Assembly (NCBI RefSeq): GCF_003461625.1
Contig: NZ_QTXL01000004.1
Location: 248,313 to 312,312 of the forward strand
From: Clostridium sp. AF15-31
Lineage (GTDB): Bacteria > Bacillota > Clostridia > Lachnospirales > Lachnospiraceae
Direction: 5' to 3'
Length of the DNA stretch: 64,000 bases
Shown piece by piece: positions 17,593 to 26,466 of this stretch (within the stretch, counting starts at the first letter, position 1; each line of letters starts with the position of its first letter). The notes beneath the pieces were generated by a model. That model saw only the letters and a program-made list of their open reading frames with translations. It did not search any database and was not told the origin of the DNA. The translations under genes and the position numbers were made by a program.

Positions 17593-18534
17593 ATGGAGAC
17601 TAAAAAGAAAATCATCGGAGCAGAATGTTTATTCACAGCACTGATTGTAGTGTATGAGATCGTAACGGTGCTGGCATTATTTACAGATCTGTTTTCCGGC
17701 ATCACGATAAAACAAAACATATTATTCAGTCAGAGTCTGATATTTGTACCAACAGTGTTATATCTGTTCATCATGAGAAAGCATGTAAAGGATATCATCT
17801 GGTTTCGGAGATTTCATCCGTTGACACTCCTGCTGATTCCACCACTGGTTCTGTTTATGGAGCCACTTATTACATTGTTAAATGCAATCTCAATGTTATT
17901 TGTGCGAAATGAGATCAGTAATGCAGCTTCAGCATTGGTTGATCATAATACACTTGGAACTTCGCTTTTTTTCATGGCATTTTTGCCGTGTGTGATAGAA
18001 GAACTGGCGTATCGTGGTGTCATGTTCGGAAGCTTTCATCAAGCCGGCAGATTAAAGGCCATATTAATGTCGGGCATTTTATTTGGACTGATGCATATGA
18101 ATTTTAATCAGATGGCATATGCGGTTGTAATCGGTCTGATCTTTGGATTTGTTGTAGAAGCAACCGGAAGCATTATTCCAACAATGATCATGCATTTTCT
18201 GATCAATGGTTTTTCTGTTGTTATAAAGCATATTGCAAATATCATTCCGGCGTTAAAAGATCAGGCAGAAAATACAGAAATAACACAGACGATGCTGCTC
18301 AGCACCATCCGGGCATATATACCTATGGCACTGGTTGGTACTGTAATATCAGCAGGAATTATTTATCTGCTTGCGGTTATAAATGGCAGAAAGGAGAGTT
18401 TCACCTCTGTATTCACGGAACCTTTTAATCGGTACGATGAAAATGGCAAAAAGCTTCGACTGCTTACCCCGCTTATGATCGTGGTCATCCTCTACTGCTT
18501 GATCCGCTGCGTTGTCGAAGAATTTTTATTTTAA
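17593..18534 (+). CDS. CPBP family intramembrane metalloprotease
   Basis: Polytopic membrane protein of 313 residues of the CPBP (Abi/CAAX protease-like) family. Motif 1 is EELAYRGVMFG, motif 2 is FGLMHMNFNQ, and the third is HFLINGF, which together form the predicted intramembrane active site. Several hydrophobic helices flank these. Start at 17593 is preferred because AGAGGG lies just upstream. Substrate unknown; members include immunity and prenyl-protein processing proteases. Confidence 0.88.
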   Translation: METKKKIIGAECLFTALIVVYEIVTVLALFTDLFSGITIKQNILFSQSLIFVPTVLYLFIMRKHVKDIIWFRRFHPLTLLLIPPLVLFMEPLITLLNAISMLFVRNEISNAASALVDHNTLGTSLFFMAFLPCVIEELAYRGVMFGSFHQAGRLKAILMSGILFGLMHMNFNQMAYAVVIGLIFGFVVEATGSIIPTMIMHFLINGFSVVIKHIANIIPALKDQAENTEITQTMLLSTIRAYIPMALVGTVISAGIIYLLAVINGRKESFTSVFTEPFNRYDENGKKLRLLTPLMIVVILYCLIRCVVEEFLF

Positions 18535-18535
18535 C

Positions 18536-18780
18536 TATAGAAAAACGCCTACCAAATGAATCTGATCTGGTACCTACCCTATTATAAATGACTTGCTGCG
18601 GTTTCTATTCATTGCACATGTCTGATCCGCTCATGCTCCTGTGCTAACTCGTCCTTCGGACTCAGACAAGCACCCGCATTCGCTGACAATGTGCAATTCA
18701 TCAAGAAATCCTCGCTAATGTCATATTATAATAGAGCAGGTACCAGATCAGATTTGTTTGGTGGGCGTTTTGTTACTATA
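18536..18780. repeat. Large nested palindrome, family A (copy A1)
   Basis: Outer arms start 2 bp after the CPBP stop. The left arm (TATAG, AAAACGCC, ACCAAA, AATCTGATCTGGTACC) pairs with the right arm ending near 18780. A second level pairs CTATTATAA-type sequences. The core, read on the minus strand, matches copies A2 and A4 in order: ATGACATTAGCGAGG, a TTTC block, a CCGAAGG-CGAGTT hairpin and AGCACAGGAG. The outer arms are not shared with other copies. Confidence 0.85.
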
Positions 18781-18913
18781 TGTAAATGAGTAATAAAAAG
18801 ATAAACAGAAAAATACACCATTCGATATACAGGGATTTATCCAGTTTCGAGTGTTGGTGTTTTCACTATGAAAAACATTCGCGAGTTTATCATAGTGGAA
18901 ATATCAATAGCAG
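18781..18913. other. Short intergenic stretch with one hairpin
   Basis: Between A1 and A2. A hairpin at about 18859-18901 pairs TTTCACTATGA with TCATAGTGGAAA. A 63-codon reading frame begins at 18786 but runs into element A2 and has no ribosome binding site, so no gene is called. Confidence 0.5.
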
Positions 18914-19164
18914 AAAAAATCTCCCATTGTGGATCGTAAATCCCTCTTTGTATGCTGGTTCTTCCACTAAAATATGACATATGCGAGGCTTTCGTTGTAT
19001 GGTGCACATTGCCAGTAAATACGGGTGCCTGTCTGAGCCGAAGGCGAGTTGGCACAGGAGTATTTACGGATCAGGCATGTGCAACATACAGAAAACGCAG
19101 CAGGTCATTGTTAGTGGAAGAACCAGCATATGAAGAGGGCACACAACCATAAGGGGGATTTTTT
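18914..19164. repeat. Large nested palindrome, family A (copy A2)
   Basis: Outer arms: AAAAAATCTCCC at the left with GGGGGATTTTTT at 19153-19164, continuing with TATGCTGGTTCTTCCACTAA and its complement. Both ends carry T-runs in the outward direction, as expected of a bidirectional terminator. The core contains a 35-bp stretch at 19034-19068 that is identical to 47773-47807 in copy A4. It ends 11 bp before the stop of the DUF378 gene. Confidence 0.88.
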
Positions 19165-19174
19165 GCGTGTTCGG

Positions 19175-19375
19175 CTAGTCCTCGTTGCAGATCAGACCGT
19201 AGAAGGAGATCAGGTACAGTCCGGCGATACCAACGAGTGTGTAGATGATTCTGGAAAAGGCGGAGCCGGTTCCGAATAAAGCATCTACAAGATTAAAATT
19301 AAAGATTCCGATGATACCCCAAACGATCGCCCCAACGATCACAAGAGTAAGACAAATAACATTAAATACTTTCAT
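19175..19375 (-). CDS. DUF378 small membrane protein (YuzA-like)
   Basis: A 66-residue membrane protein with two hydrophobic segments (VICLTLVIVGAIVWGIIGIF and IIYTLVGIAGLYLISFYGL). The GAIVWGIIGIFNFNLVDALFG pattern (quoted in part) is characteristic of DUF378/YuzA. AGAGAGGAAT precedes the ATG. Function unknown. Confidence 0.85.
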   Translation of the reverse strand: MKVFNVICLTLVIVGAIVWGIIGIFNFNLVDALFGTGSAFSRIIYTLVGIAGLYLISFYGLICNED

Positions 19376-19588
19376 GGCATTCCTCTCTGATTTCTAATTA
19401 TTTGGACATTAGTTTTTGGCAAGGCGTCGCAAAATTAATGGTTCCATATCTCTAGTTTGTGCGAACGTGAAAAAAATATACTGCCATTATAAGGGAAAAT
19501 GTATACACAGGATGAAGGTATAAAATGAAAAAATATAACATAATGAATCTGGCGACAAAAATTTATTTGAAGCAAATATAAAAATCAG

Positions 19589-19617
19589 TTGACAGGGTAC
19601 AAACATAATGTTATATT
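19589..19617 (+). promoter_or_regulatory. Promoter of the metal-efflux operon
   Basis: TTGACA (19589-19594), a 17-bp spacer and TATATT (19612-19617). The rest of the gap from 19376 to 19677 is AT-rich with nothing else recognised. Confidence 0.85.
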
Positions 19618-19626
19618 AAAAACAAC

Positions 19627-19653
19627 ATATGAACAGGTATTCAAATGTTCAAT
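19627..19653 (+). promoter_or_regulatory. Likely ArsR-family operator
   Basis: ATATGAACA, then TATTCAAATGTTCAA, just downstream of the -10. It resembles the TGAACA...TGTTCA-type imperfect palindromes bound by SmtB/CzrA/CadC repressors that regulate zinc or cadmium export. Confidence 0.7.
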
Positions 19654-19677
19654 AAAAACAACGAGAGGAGGAACAGA

Positions 19678-20040
19678 ATGAATACGGACAGCAGGGAAGC
19701 ATGTGAATGCAAAGAGAACGATATTGCTGAGATCACCGCTGAGATTAATGAGATGATGCCGGACGAAGAGAATCTGTATGATCTGGCCGAGTTGTTTAAA
19801 GTATTTGGCGATTCTACCAGAATCCAGATCTTATACACACTGCTGGATCACGAAAAAAGTGTTGGTGACATCGCAGAAGAGCTTGGAATGAATGCATCTG
19901 CCATTTCTCATCAATTAAGAGTGTTAAAACAGGCGAAGCTGATCAAGAACCGCAGAGCCGGAAAGAATATGTTTTATGAGCTTGCCGATGACCATGTAGC
20001 AGTGATCATGCGAATGGGACTTGAGCATATATTTGAATAA
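19678..20040 (+). CDS. ArsR-family metal-responsive repressor
   Basis: Winged-helix repressor of 120 residues: LAELFKVFGDSTRIQILYTLL, then the recognition helix region MNASAISHQLRVLKQAKLIKNRR (both quoted in part). Cysteines near the N-terminus (ACECKE) and the C-terminal helix (DDHVAVIMRMGLEH) resemble CadC/CzrA metal sites. Start 19678 follows GAGAGGAGGA. It heads an operon with a metal-binding domain protein and a P-type ATPase and probably represses it until Zn, Cd or Pb is in excess. Confidence 0.9.
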   Translation: MNTDSREACECKENDIAEITAEINEMMPDEENLYDLAELFKVFGDSTRIQILYTLLDHEKSVGDIAEELGMNASAISHQLRVLKQAKLIKNRRAGKNMFYELADDHVAVIMRMGLEHIFE

Positions 20041-20064
20041 TAAGAAAGGTTAAAGGTGGATATT

Positions 20065-20283
20065 ATGAAGAAGAGATATAATTTAAGTGATGTAGATTGC
20101 GCAAATTGTGCAGCAAAGATGGAGGAGCAGATCAGCAAGTTACCGGGTGTTAACAGCGCATCTATCAGCTTTATGGCACAGAAACTTACATTAGACGCAG
20201 ATGAAGACAAATTAGACGAGATCTTAAAGCAGGCAGAAAAGATCATCAAGAGCATTGATGAGGAAGCTACGATCGAATATTAG
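20065..20283 (+). CDS. Stand-alone heavy-metal-associated (HMA) domain protein
   Basis: A 72-residue HMA domain with the metal-binding motif DCANCAAKM (CxxC), length and pattern typical of metallochaperones or ATPase N-terminal domains. Start 20065 follows AAAGGTGG. Here the domain is encoded separately from the ATPase immediately downstream, which lacks one, so it probably delivers metal to it. Confidence 0.9.
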   Translation: MKKRYNLSDVDCANCAAKMEEQISKLPGVNSASISFMAQKLTLDADEDKLDEILKQAEKIIKSIDEEATIEY

Positions 20284-20387
20284 AAATAATGCAGATCTGA
20301 ACATTAAGACGTTACAGATTTACATAAGCTGAAAGAGAAGATAAAATAAGAAAATTATCGCAGATAGCAGAAAAAAGGTGATGGATT

Positions 20388-22259
20388 ATGAGTAAGAAGC
20401 AGAAAAAGATGTTAATTCGAATCATCGTTGCACTGGTGGTATTTATCGTATGCGAGATTGCAGAGAAGCTCATCCATTTGAATGGAGTGTGGGATACAGT
20501 TGTAAAGGCTGCGATGTTCGCAGTACCATATCTGATGGCAGGATATGATGTCCTTTTAAAGGCGATCAAAAATATCAGCAAGGGTCATGTATTTGACGAA
20601 AACTTCCTGATGGCAGTTGCAACTGTAGGCGCATACGGAACCGGAGAATTTGGCGAGGCGGCAGCCGTTATGCTGTTCTATCAGGTCGGAGAATGGTTCC
20701 AGAAATATGCAGTCAACAGATCAAGAGCCAGTATCACAGATTTGATGAACATTATGCCGGAATATGCAAATATCGAAAAAGATGGACAGATCGTTCAGGT
20801 AGAACCGGAGACAGTTGCGATCGGTGATATCATCATCGTGCAGCCGGGTGAAAAAGTTCCTCTCGATGGTACTGTTATCGAAGGTGAAACATTTGTAGAT
20901 ACAGCAGCGCTTACCGGTGAATCCGTACCTAGAAAGCTGTCTGTTGGTGACGAAGTGTTAAGTGGCGTGATTAACCAGAACGGTGTGATCCGTGTCAAGG
21001 TATCAAAGGAATTTGACGATTCGACCGTATCGAAGATTTTGGAACTGGTGGAAAATGCAAGTACGAGAAAAGCACAGTACGAGCAGTTCATTACCAGATT
21101 TGCAAAATACTATACACCGATCGTATGTTTCCTTGCACTTGCAGTAGCGATCATTCCGCCGATCTTTGTAGGTGAATTTGGTAAATGGTTCCACCGTGCA
21201 TTGATCTTTCTGGTAGTATCCTGTCCATGTGCATTGGTCATCTCCATTCCACTTAGTTTCTTCAGTGGAATCGGCGGAGCATCCAAGGCAGGTATCCTTG
21301 TAAAAGGAAGTAACTATCTGGAACTTCTGGGTAAAGCAAAGATTGCCGTATTTGATAAGACCGGAACTCTGACAAAGGGTGTATTCAAGGTTGTAGAGAC
21401 ATGCGCAAATGGAATCAGTGAGGATGATCTTCTGGAGCTTGCAGCATATGGCGAATATTACTCCAACCATCCGATCGCAGCATCGATCAAGGCTGCATAT
21501 AAGGGAACGGTACAGATCGACCGCCTCGATGGATATGAGGAAATCTCCGGAATGGGTATCAAGGTCTTAAAAGATGGAAAAGAAGTGTTAGTCGGAAATA
21601 AGAAGCTTCTGGATTCCAGAAAGATATCCATGGCAGGAGCAAAACAGCCATCCAAGGTTGGAACAGTCCTTTTCGTAGCGGAAAATGGTGCATATAAGGG
21701 ATGTATCACGATCGCTGATGAGATCAAGGATGGTGTTAAGGATGCGATCGCATCAATCAAGAAATGTGGAATTGATAATGTTGTTATGCTGACCGGTGAT
21801 AAGAAAGAGGTTGCTGACAGTGTGGCAAAAGAGCTTGGCATTGATACTGTATGTGCAGAGCTGATGCCGGGTGATAAGGTAGATAAAGTAGAACAGCTTC
21901 TCCGCGAGAAGGATGAAGACAATACATTGATCTTCACCGGTGACGGAATCAATGATGCGCCTGTTTTAATGCGTGCCGATGTCGGTATCGCAATGGGAGC
22001 TATGGGTCAGGATGCTGCGATTGAAGCAGCAGACATTGTTTTGATCGATGATGATCCGGGCAAGATTGCCGTAGCATATGCAATTGCCAGAAAGACGGTT
22101 CGTATCGTGCAGCAGAACATTGTGTTTGCACTTGCTGTCAAGATCATTGTTATGGTACTCGGTGCCCTTGGTTTTGCAAATATGTGGGCAGCGGTATTCG
22201 CCGATGTCGGTGTTGCCTTCCTCGCGATCATCAACGCAACCCGCGCGCTGAAGCCATGA
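20388..22259 (+). CDS. Heavy-metal P1B-type ATPase (Zn/Cd/Pb exporter)
   Basis: Membrane ATPase of 623 residues. It has the metal-path motif SCPCALVISIP (about residue 279), the phosphorylation site DKTGTLTKG (about 323), the HP motif NHPIAAS, and the hinge GDGINDAPVL. The actuator TGES block is in AALTGESVPR. The CPC motif with following residues, and the ArsR partner, favour divalent Zn/Cd/Pb export. It has no fused HMA domain; that is supplied by the preceding gene. Confidence 0.93.
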   Translation: MSKKQKKMLIRIIVALVVFIVCEIAEKLIHLNGVWDTVVKAAMFAVPYLMAGYDVLLKAIKNISKGHVFDENFLMAVATVGAYGTGEFGEAAAVMLFYQVGEWFQKYAVNRSRASITDLMNIMPEYANIEKDGQIVQVEPETVAIGDIIIVQPGEKVPLDGTVIEGETFVDTAALTGESVPRKLSVGDEVLSGVINQNGVIRVKVSKEFDDSTVSKILELVENASTRKAQYEQFITRFAKYYTPIVCFLALAVAIIPPIFVGEFGKWFHRALIFLVVSCPCALVISIPLSFFSGIGGASKAGILVKGSNYLELLGKAKIAVFDKTGTLTKGVFKVVETCANGISEDDLLELAAYGEYYSNHPIAASIKAAYKGTVQIDRLDGYEEISGMGIKVLKDGKEVLVGNKKLLDSRKISMAGAKQPSKVGTVLFVAENGAYKGCITIADEIKDGVKDAIASIKKCGIDNVVMLTGDKKEVADSVAKELGIDTVCAELMPGDKVDKVEQLLREKDEDNTLIFTGDGINDAPVLMRADVGIAMGAMGQDAAIEAADIVLIDDDPGKIAVAYAIARKTVRIVQQNIVFALAVKIIVMVLGALGFANMWAAVFADVGVAFLAIINATRALKP

Positions 22260-22270
22260 TGATGTATAAA

Positions 22271-22445
22271 TAAAAATACCATATAAGAATGAGACATCTA
22301 TATCTTTATTACGCAGAACACTTTCGTTCTATTCTCACGCAGCGGTTCTAACCTCACTGCCTATGGCAGTTCACTAAGAACCGACGTTCGAATAGGTCTG
22401 CTACATAAAATATAGATGTTTCATTTCTTTTATATGGTATTTTTA
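22271..22445. repeat. Large nested palindrome, family B (copy B1)
   Basis: Arms AAAAATACCATATAA and ACATCTATAT pair with the mirrored sequence ending at 22445. It starts 12 bp after the ATPase stop. The core includes GGTTCT ... AAGAACC around CACTGCC/GGCAGT. Read on the minus strand, the core aligns with B2 through GGTTCTTAGTGA, a GCC..GGC hairpin, TTAG, ACCG and TGCGTAATAA. Confidence 0.87.
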
Positions 22446-22510
22446 ATTTGTTGCTTGTGACGAGAGCGTTTCAAACTATAGATCTATGAATAAATCAAGA
22501 TGATTCGAAA

Positions 22511-22744
22511 GCGAATACTTTATAACTGGTGTGTTTTCATATTGAGAATTTGAATAAAAAGAGAAGACCGTCTTACTATTATGAAGCAAGCCTGTTTCAA
22601 CGCCGGTTCTTAGTGAGTCGCCAAAGGCGAGGAGCTTAGTACCGTTGCGTTGAAATAGAGTGCAAACGACTTGCGTAATAATAGGTAAGACGATCTTCTT
22701 TTTTTCATAGATTTATGCAAACACACCAGTTGTAAAGTGTTCGC
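22511..22744. repeat. Double nested palindrome, family B (copy B2)
   Basis: Two sets of arms: outer 22511-22540 with 22715-22744 (GCGAATACTTTATAACTGGT pairs with ACCAGTTGTAAAGTGTTCGC, with two mismatches) and inner 22562-22581 with 22678-22699 (AGAAGACCGTCTTAC type), the latter followed by a T7 run. It ends 5 bp before the pyrG stop. The core matches B1; neither set of arms does. Confidence 0.88.
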
Positions 22745-22749
22745 ATAAA

Positions 22750-24366
22750 CTACTGCTCTTCGTGAGCAAGTGCCGCAGCAACAAAGCCTTTGAAAAGCGG
22801 ATGCGCTTTATTTGGTCTGGACTTGAATTCCGGATGCGCCTGAGTTCCGATGAACCAAGGATGATCCGGAATCTCGATCATCTCAACGATGTGACCGTCA
22901 GGAGAGAGACCAACCAGTTCCATACCATTATCTGTTAAAGCCTTACGGTAGTCATTGTTGACTTCATATCTATGTCTGTGACGCTCATGGATGTATTCTG
23001 TGCCATAGAGCTCATAGGATTTGGAATCTTTGCTGAGTACACATGGGTAAGAACCAAGTCTTAATGTTCCACCGAGGTCTGTTACATCATGCTGATTCGG
23101 CATGATATGAATAACCTGATGGAAAGAGTTCGGATTGAATTCTGAACTGTGGGCATCTGCATAACCAAGGACATGTCTTGCAAATTCAACGATCGTGAGC
23201 TGCATACCGAGACACAGACCAAGGTAAGGAACCTTTTTCTCTCTTGCATACCGGATCGCTGTGATCATGCCTTCGATACCTCTGTCACCAAAACCGCCCG
23301 GAACAAGGATTCCATCGACGTCACCCAGTGTTTCTTCCACATTTTCAGGAGTTACAAGTTCGGAATCTACCCATTTGATCTCAACCTCGGCATCGTTTGC
23401 AACACCGGCATGCTTTAAGGATTCAACAACGGAAATGTATGCATCATGCAGTGAGACATATTTGCCGACGAGAGCAACACGAACCTTTTTTTCCGGATTC
23501 TTCCAGGCAGTGATCATATCATTCCATTCCTTCCATGCATGTGGTTCCGGAGCAGGACAATCCATATGTAAGCATTTGCATACAACATCAGCGAGATGCT
23601 CTTTCTCCATAGCGAGAGGAACTTCATATAATACATCAACATCCAGATTCTGGATGACATTCTGGCTAGGTACATTACAGAATAATGCAATCTTATCCTT
23701 TAAGCCCTGATCCAGTGGATAATCAGAACGGCAGACCAGAATATCCGGCTGGATACCCATTCCCTGCAGGTTCTTAACACTCGCCTGCGTTGGCTTTGTC
23801 TTTAATTCACCGGAAGCTTTCAGATAAGGAATCAGAGTAACGTGGATCATAATGCAATTCTCATGTCCGACATCATGTGTGAACTGACGGATCGCCTCTA
23901 AGAAAGGCTGGCTCTCGATATCACCGACTGTACCGCCAATTTCGATGATCGCAACCTCGGTATCCTTTGCATCCGGATTCCGATAGAAGCGCTCTTTGAT
24001 TTCATTTGTTATATGTGGAACTACCTGTACGGTGTGTCCGCCGAAGTCGCCGTGGCGTTCTTTCTGTAAGATACTCCAGTAGATCTTACCGGTCGTAACA
24101 TTCGAATTCTTATTCAGACTTTCATCGATAAAACGCTCATAATGACCAAGATCCAGATCAGTCTCCGCACCATCATCGGTTACGAATACTTCACCATGCT
24201 GGATCGGGTTCATAGTACCCGGATCCATGTTGATGTATGGATCGAATTTCTGGCTGGTAACCTTGTAGCCTCTCATTTTGAGCAGACGACCAAGGGAGGC
24301 AGCAGTGATACCTTTACCAAGACCGGATACGACACCGCCTGTGACAAACACGTACTTAATAGGCAT
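22750..24366 (-). CDS. pyrG: CTP synthase
   Basis: Converts UTP to CTP using glutamine. The 538-residue protein has the N-terminal synthase domain ([21 protein letters not shown], quoted in part; GGTVGDIES) and the C-terminal glutamine amidotransferase with the nucleophile in LGLCLGMQ and the His/Glu in AHPEFKSRP. Start at 24366 follows GGAGGAAATT; a longer frame to 24447 has no ribosome binding site and would cross the promoter. Confidence 0.97.
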   Translation of the reverse strand: MPIKYVFVTGGVVSGLGKGITAASLGRLLKMRGYKVTSQKFDPYINMDPGTMNPIQHGEVFVTDDGAETDLDLGHYERFIDESLNKNSNVTTGKIYWSILQKERHGDFGGHTVQVVPHITNEIKERFYRNPDAKDTEVAIIEIGGTVGDIESQPFLEAIRQFTHDVGHENCIMIHVTLIPYLKASGELKTKPTQASVKNLQGMGIQPDILVCRSDYPLDQGLKDKIALFCNVPSQNVIQNLDVDVLYEVPLAMEKEHLADVVCKCLHMDCPAPEPHAWKEWNDMITAWKNPEKKVRVALVGKYVSLHDAYISVVESLKHAGVANDAEVEIKWVDSELVTPENVEETLGDVDGILVPGGFGDRGIEGMITAIRYAREKKVPYLGLCLGMQLTIVEFARHVLGYADAHSSEFNPNSFHQVIHIMPNQHDVTDLGGTLRLGSYPCVLSKDSKSYELYGTEYIHERHRHRYEVNNDYRKALTDNGMELVGLSPDGHIVEMIEIPDHPWFIGTQAHPEFKSRPNKAHPLFKGFVAAALAHEEQ

Positions 24367-24432
24367 AATAATTTCCTCCTGATATATTCTAAAAACGCAT
24401 AGACATACGCTCTCATTAAAAAAACACTCATT

Positions 24433-24461
24433 ATTATACGAGAGCATTTTTCAAAAGTCAA
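24433..24461 (-). promoter_or_regulatory. Promoter of pyrG
   Basis: On the minus strand TTGACT (24461-24456), 17 bp, TATAAT (24438-24433). The roughly 60-nt leader that follows contains a weak GCGTAT/ATGCGT hairpin before TTTTT; regulation by CTP is possible but not shown. Confidence 0.82.
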
Positions 24462-24626
24462 TCAGCCGTATCGAAAAACAGGATGTATCCGGCATAAAAA
24501 TATGGTATGATAGTATATAAGAAGTCAAACTTAATAAAATTATGGAAAATTATTCACGAACTTTAGAAAATAAAGTGAAAAATATACATTTGACAGGAAA
24601 ATGAAGTAAGAAGACGGGAGATCTCG

Positions 24627-26432
24627 ATGGGAGCAATTCAGTTTATCCATATCAGTGATGTGAATATCGGACGAAAAGCAGACAAATTACTGTTCGGACA
24701 GACCTGTGAAAAGGACGGGATAACGACCTTGAAACAGGTTGTTTCTGATGCAGGAAAATTACAGGCTGATTTTGTATTTATCACAGGGGATCTCTTTGAC
24801 CATCCGGCAACAGAAGAAGATCTTGCGTGGATTGATGAGATATTTCTGCCGCTTGATAAGACGGCGGTCATTTATTGTCAGGGAGATCATGATTACATGA
24901 AATCAGATAGTGCACTTACGGGCTATTCTTTCCGGTCAAATATTTATGTGGCAGGCTGCAGCGAGTATCGGAATCCGGTTCCGGCAGGCTCTGCAATATA
25001 TGGAGTAAAGCATGAAAATGCAACTGCCATGATCGATGTTATCCGGTTTCCAAAAAAAAATGCGGTACTTTATTGTGCCGGCTATTATAGTGCCGGAGCG
25101 CAGATGGCAGTTTTAGATGAACTGACACCGGCGGATGATGAGATGACAAATATTCTGCTGGCTCATGCCGGAAATCATGGCGCGATACCGATCGATTATC
25201 CGACAATCCGGAAAGCAGGATTTGATTATATCGGATTAGGACATGAAGCTTCCTATAAAAATATGTACAATGGCAGGATTTGTTATCCGGGTGTATTGGA
25301 ACCGGACAATAACAGGGAGACCGGACCGCATGGCTATGTGCAGGGAAAGTTATCAGATGGCGTGGTATCGGTACGGCTTGTGCCTGCATCACAAAAAGAA
25401 TATAAGACGATCCGCTATCCGGTCAGTAATTATATGTCAGATGAAGAACTGGCAGATGAATTGCATCGTATTATTGCAAGAGAGGGAGAAAAAAATATTT
25501 ATTCGATCTATCTGGTACGACCGGAAAAATGTGAGAAGTCCTTTCATTTGCAGGAAGCACTGGCCACTTACCGGATTGCCGCGCTGATCGGAGAAGTGTA
25601 TCAGCGTGAGGATTATGATGAATACAGAAAAGCAAACCGAGGAAATGCATTTGGACGATTGCTTGATAAACTGGATGCCGACTCTCCGATCCGGGAGGAT
25701 GGGGCGAAGTTGGCAGTTGACCTCGTTATAGAACGATCAAAGATATACACCAGAAGCAACCGGAAAATGAATGACCGGCTTTATGAGGAAACGATCCGGG
25801 TAGTGCTTGAGAATCTGAAACAGGATATGGATAAACTCCGTACCTCAAAGGATATTCAGGCATATGAACAGGCAAAGGAACGGCTGGCAGAAAGTCCGGA
25901 TGTACTGGAACGCTTAAATGAAGCATGGGCAATGGAACGGAAGAACAAACTGGAGCTTCTGACTGCCCGGAACAATCAGGCGCAGATCGTACCAAGACAC
26001 AGAAGCAAATGGATACGAACCGGTATCCGTGCCGCCATTGTTCCATTTGTCATATTCTGTATCATGGCATTGTTCCTGATGCCACGGGCGTACATTCAAA
26101 TGTCAGAGCGTATGAATGGTACAGATGTGGTTCGTTTTCTGGTTACATCAATACTTGCGATCGTGCTCTGCTTTGTGATCGGTTACGTATTTGCGCGACT
26201 GATCGATCAGAATAAGGCAGACGGAATACGAAAAGAACGCGCAGATGCAGAACGGCTTGAACGCGAGCTGGCTGCAAAAGGCGAGCAGCTTCACGAAGTC
26301 AGAACCGGATATCAGTTACAGGACACGAAGCGGCGAGAAATCCAGTCGGATGTGAATGCCAGAGAAGATCTTGTAGCGCAGACGATCTACAAGCTTCAGG
26401 TGATGGAAGAAGCGATGCGGATGTTAGAATAA
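24627..26432 (+). CDS. Membrane-attached calcineurin-like metallophosphoesterase with altered metal ligands
   Basis: A 601-residue protein with an N-terminal SbcD/YhaO-like phosphoesterase fold (FIHISDVNIG, FITGDLFDHP, YCQGDHDYM, LLAHAGNHG, YIGLGHEASY), then a helical region, two hydrophobic helices (about residues 460-520) and a C-terminal coiled coil. Several standard ligands differ: the D-x-H motif is DVN, GNHD is GDHD, and GHxH is GHEA. It may have altered or lost catalysis. No SbcC partner is adjacent. GGGAGATCTCG-type spacing precedes the ATG. Confidence 0.78.
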   Translation: MGAIQFIHISDVNIGRKADKLLFGQTCEKDGITTLKQVVSDAGKLQADFVFITGDLFDHPATEEDLAWIDEIFLPLDKTAVIYCQGDHDYMKSDSALTGYSFRSNIYVAGCSEYRNPVPAGSAIYGVKHENATAMIDVIRFPKKNAVLYCAGYYSAGAQMAVLDELTPADDEMTNILLAHAGNHGAIPIDYPTIRKAGFDYIGLGHEASYKNMYNGRICYPGVLEPDNNRETGPHGYVQGKLSDGVVSVRLVPASQKEYKTIRYPVSNYMSDEELADELHRIIAREGEKNIYSIYLVRPEKCEKSFHLQEALATYRIAALIGEVYQREDYDEYRKANRGNAFGRLLDKLDADSPIREDGAKLAVDLVIERSKIYTRSNRKMNDRLYEETIRVVLENLKQDMDKLRTSKDIQAYEQAKERLAESPDVLERLNEAWAMERKNKLELLTARNNQAQIVPRHRSKWIRTGIRAAIVPFVIFCIMALFLMPRAYIQMSERMNGTDVVRFLVTSILAIVLCFVIGYVFARLIDQNKADGIRKERADAERLERELAAKGEQLHEVRTGYQLQDTKRREIQSDVNAREDLVAQTIYKLQVMEEAMRMLE

Positions 26433-26436
26433 AAAG

Positions 26437-26466
26437 AAAAAGGGCACTTGAAAAACAGGTACCCTA
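26437..26466 (-). terminator. Terminator-like hairpin between convergent genes
   Basis: On the minus strand GGGTACCTG, a T5 loop and CAAGTGCCC are followed by TTTTTCTTTTT, serving the spmB transcript; the plus strand copy lies just after the phosphoesterase stop. Confidence 0.6.

Noticed and set aside
18786..18977. A 63-codon rightward frame
   Set aside because: It has no ribosome binding site and continues into palindrome A2.
18536..19164. The palindromes as insertion-sequence remnants
   Set aside because: There is no transposase fragment, no consistent terminal inverted repeat between copies and no target-site duplication that I could identify.
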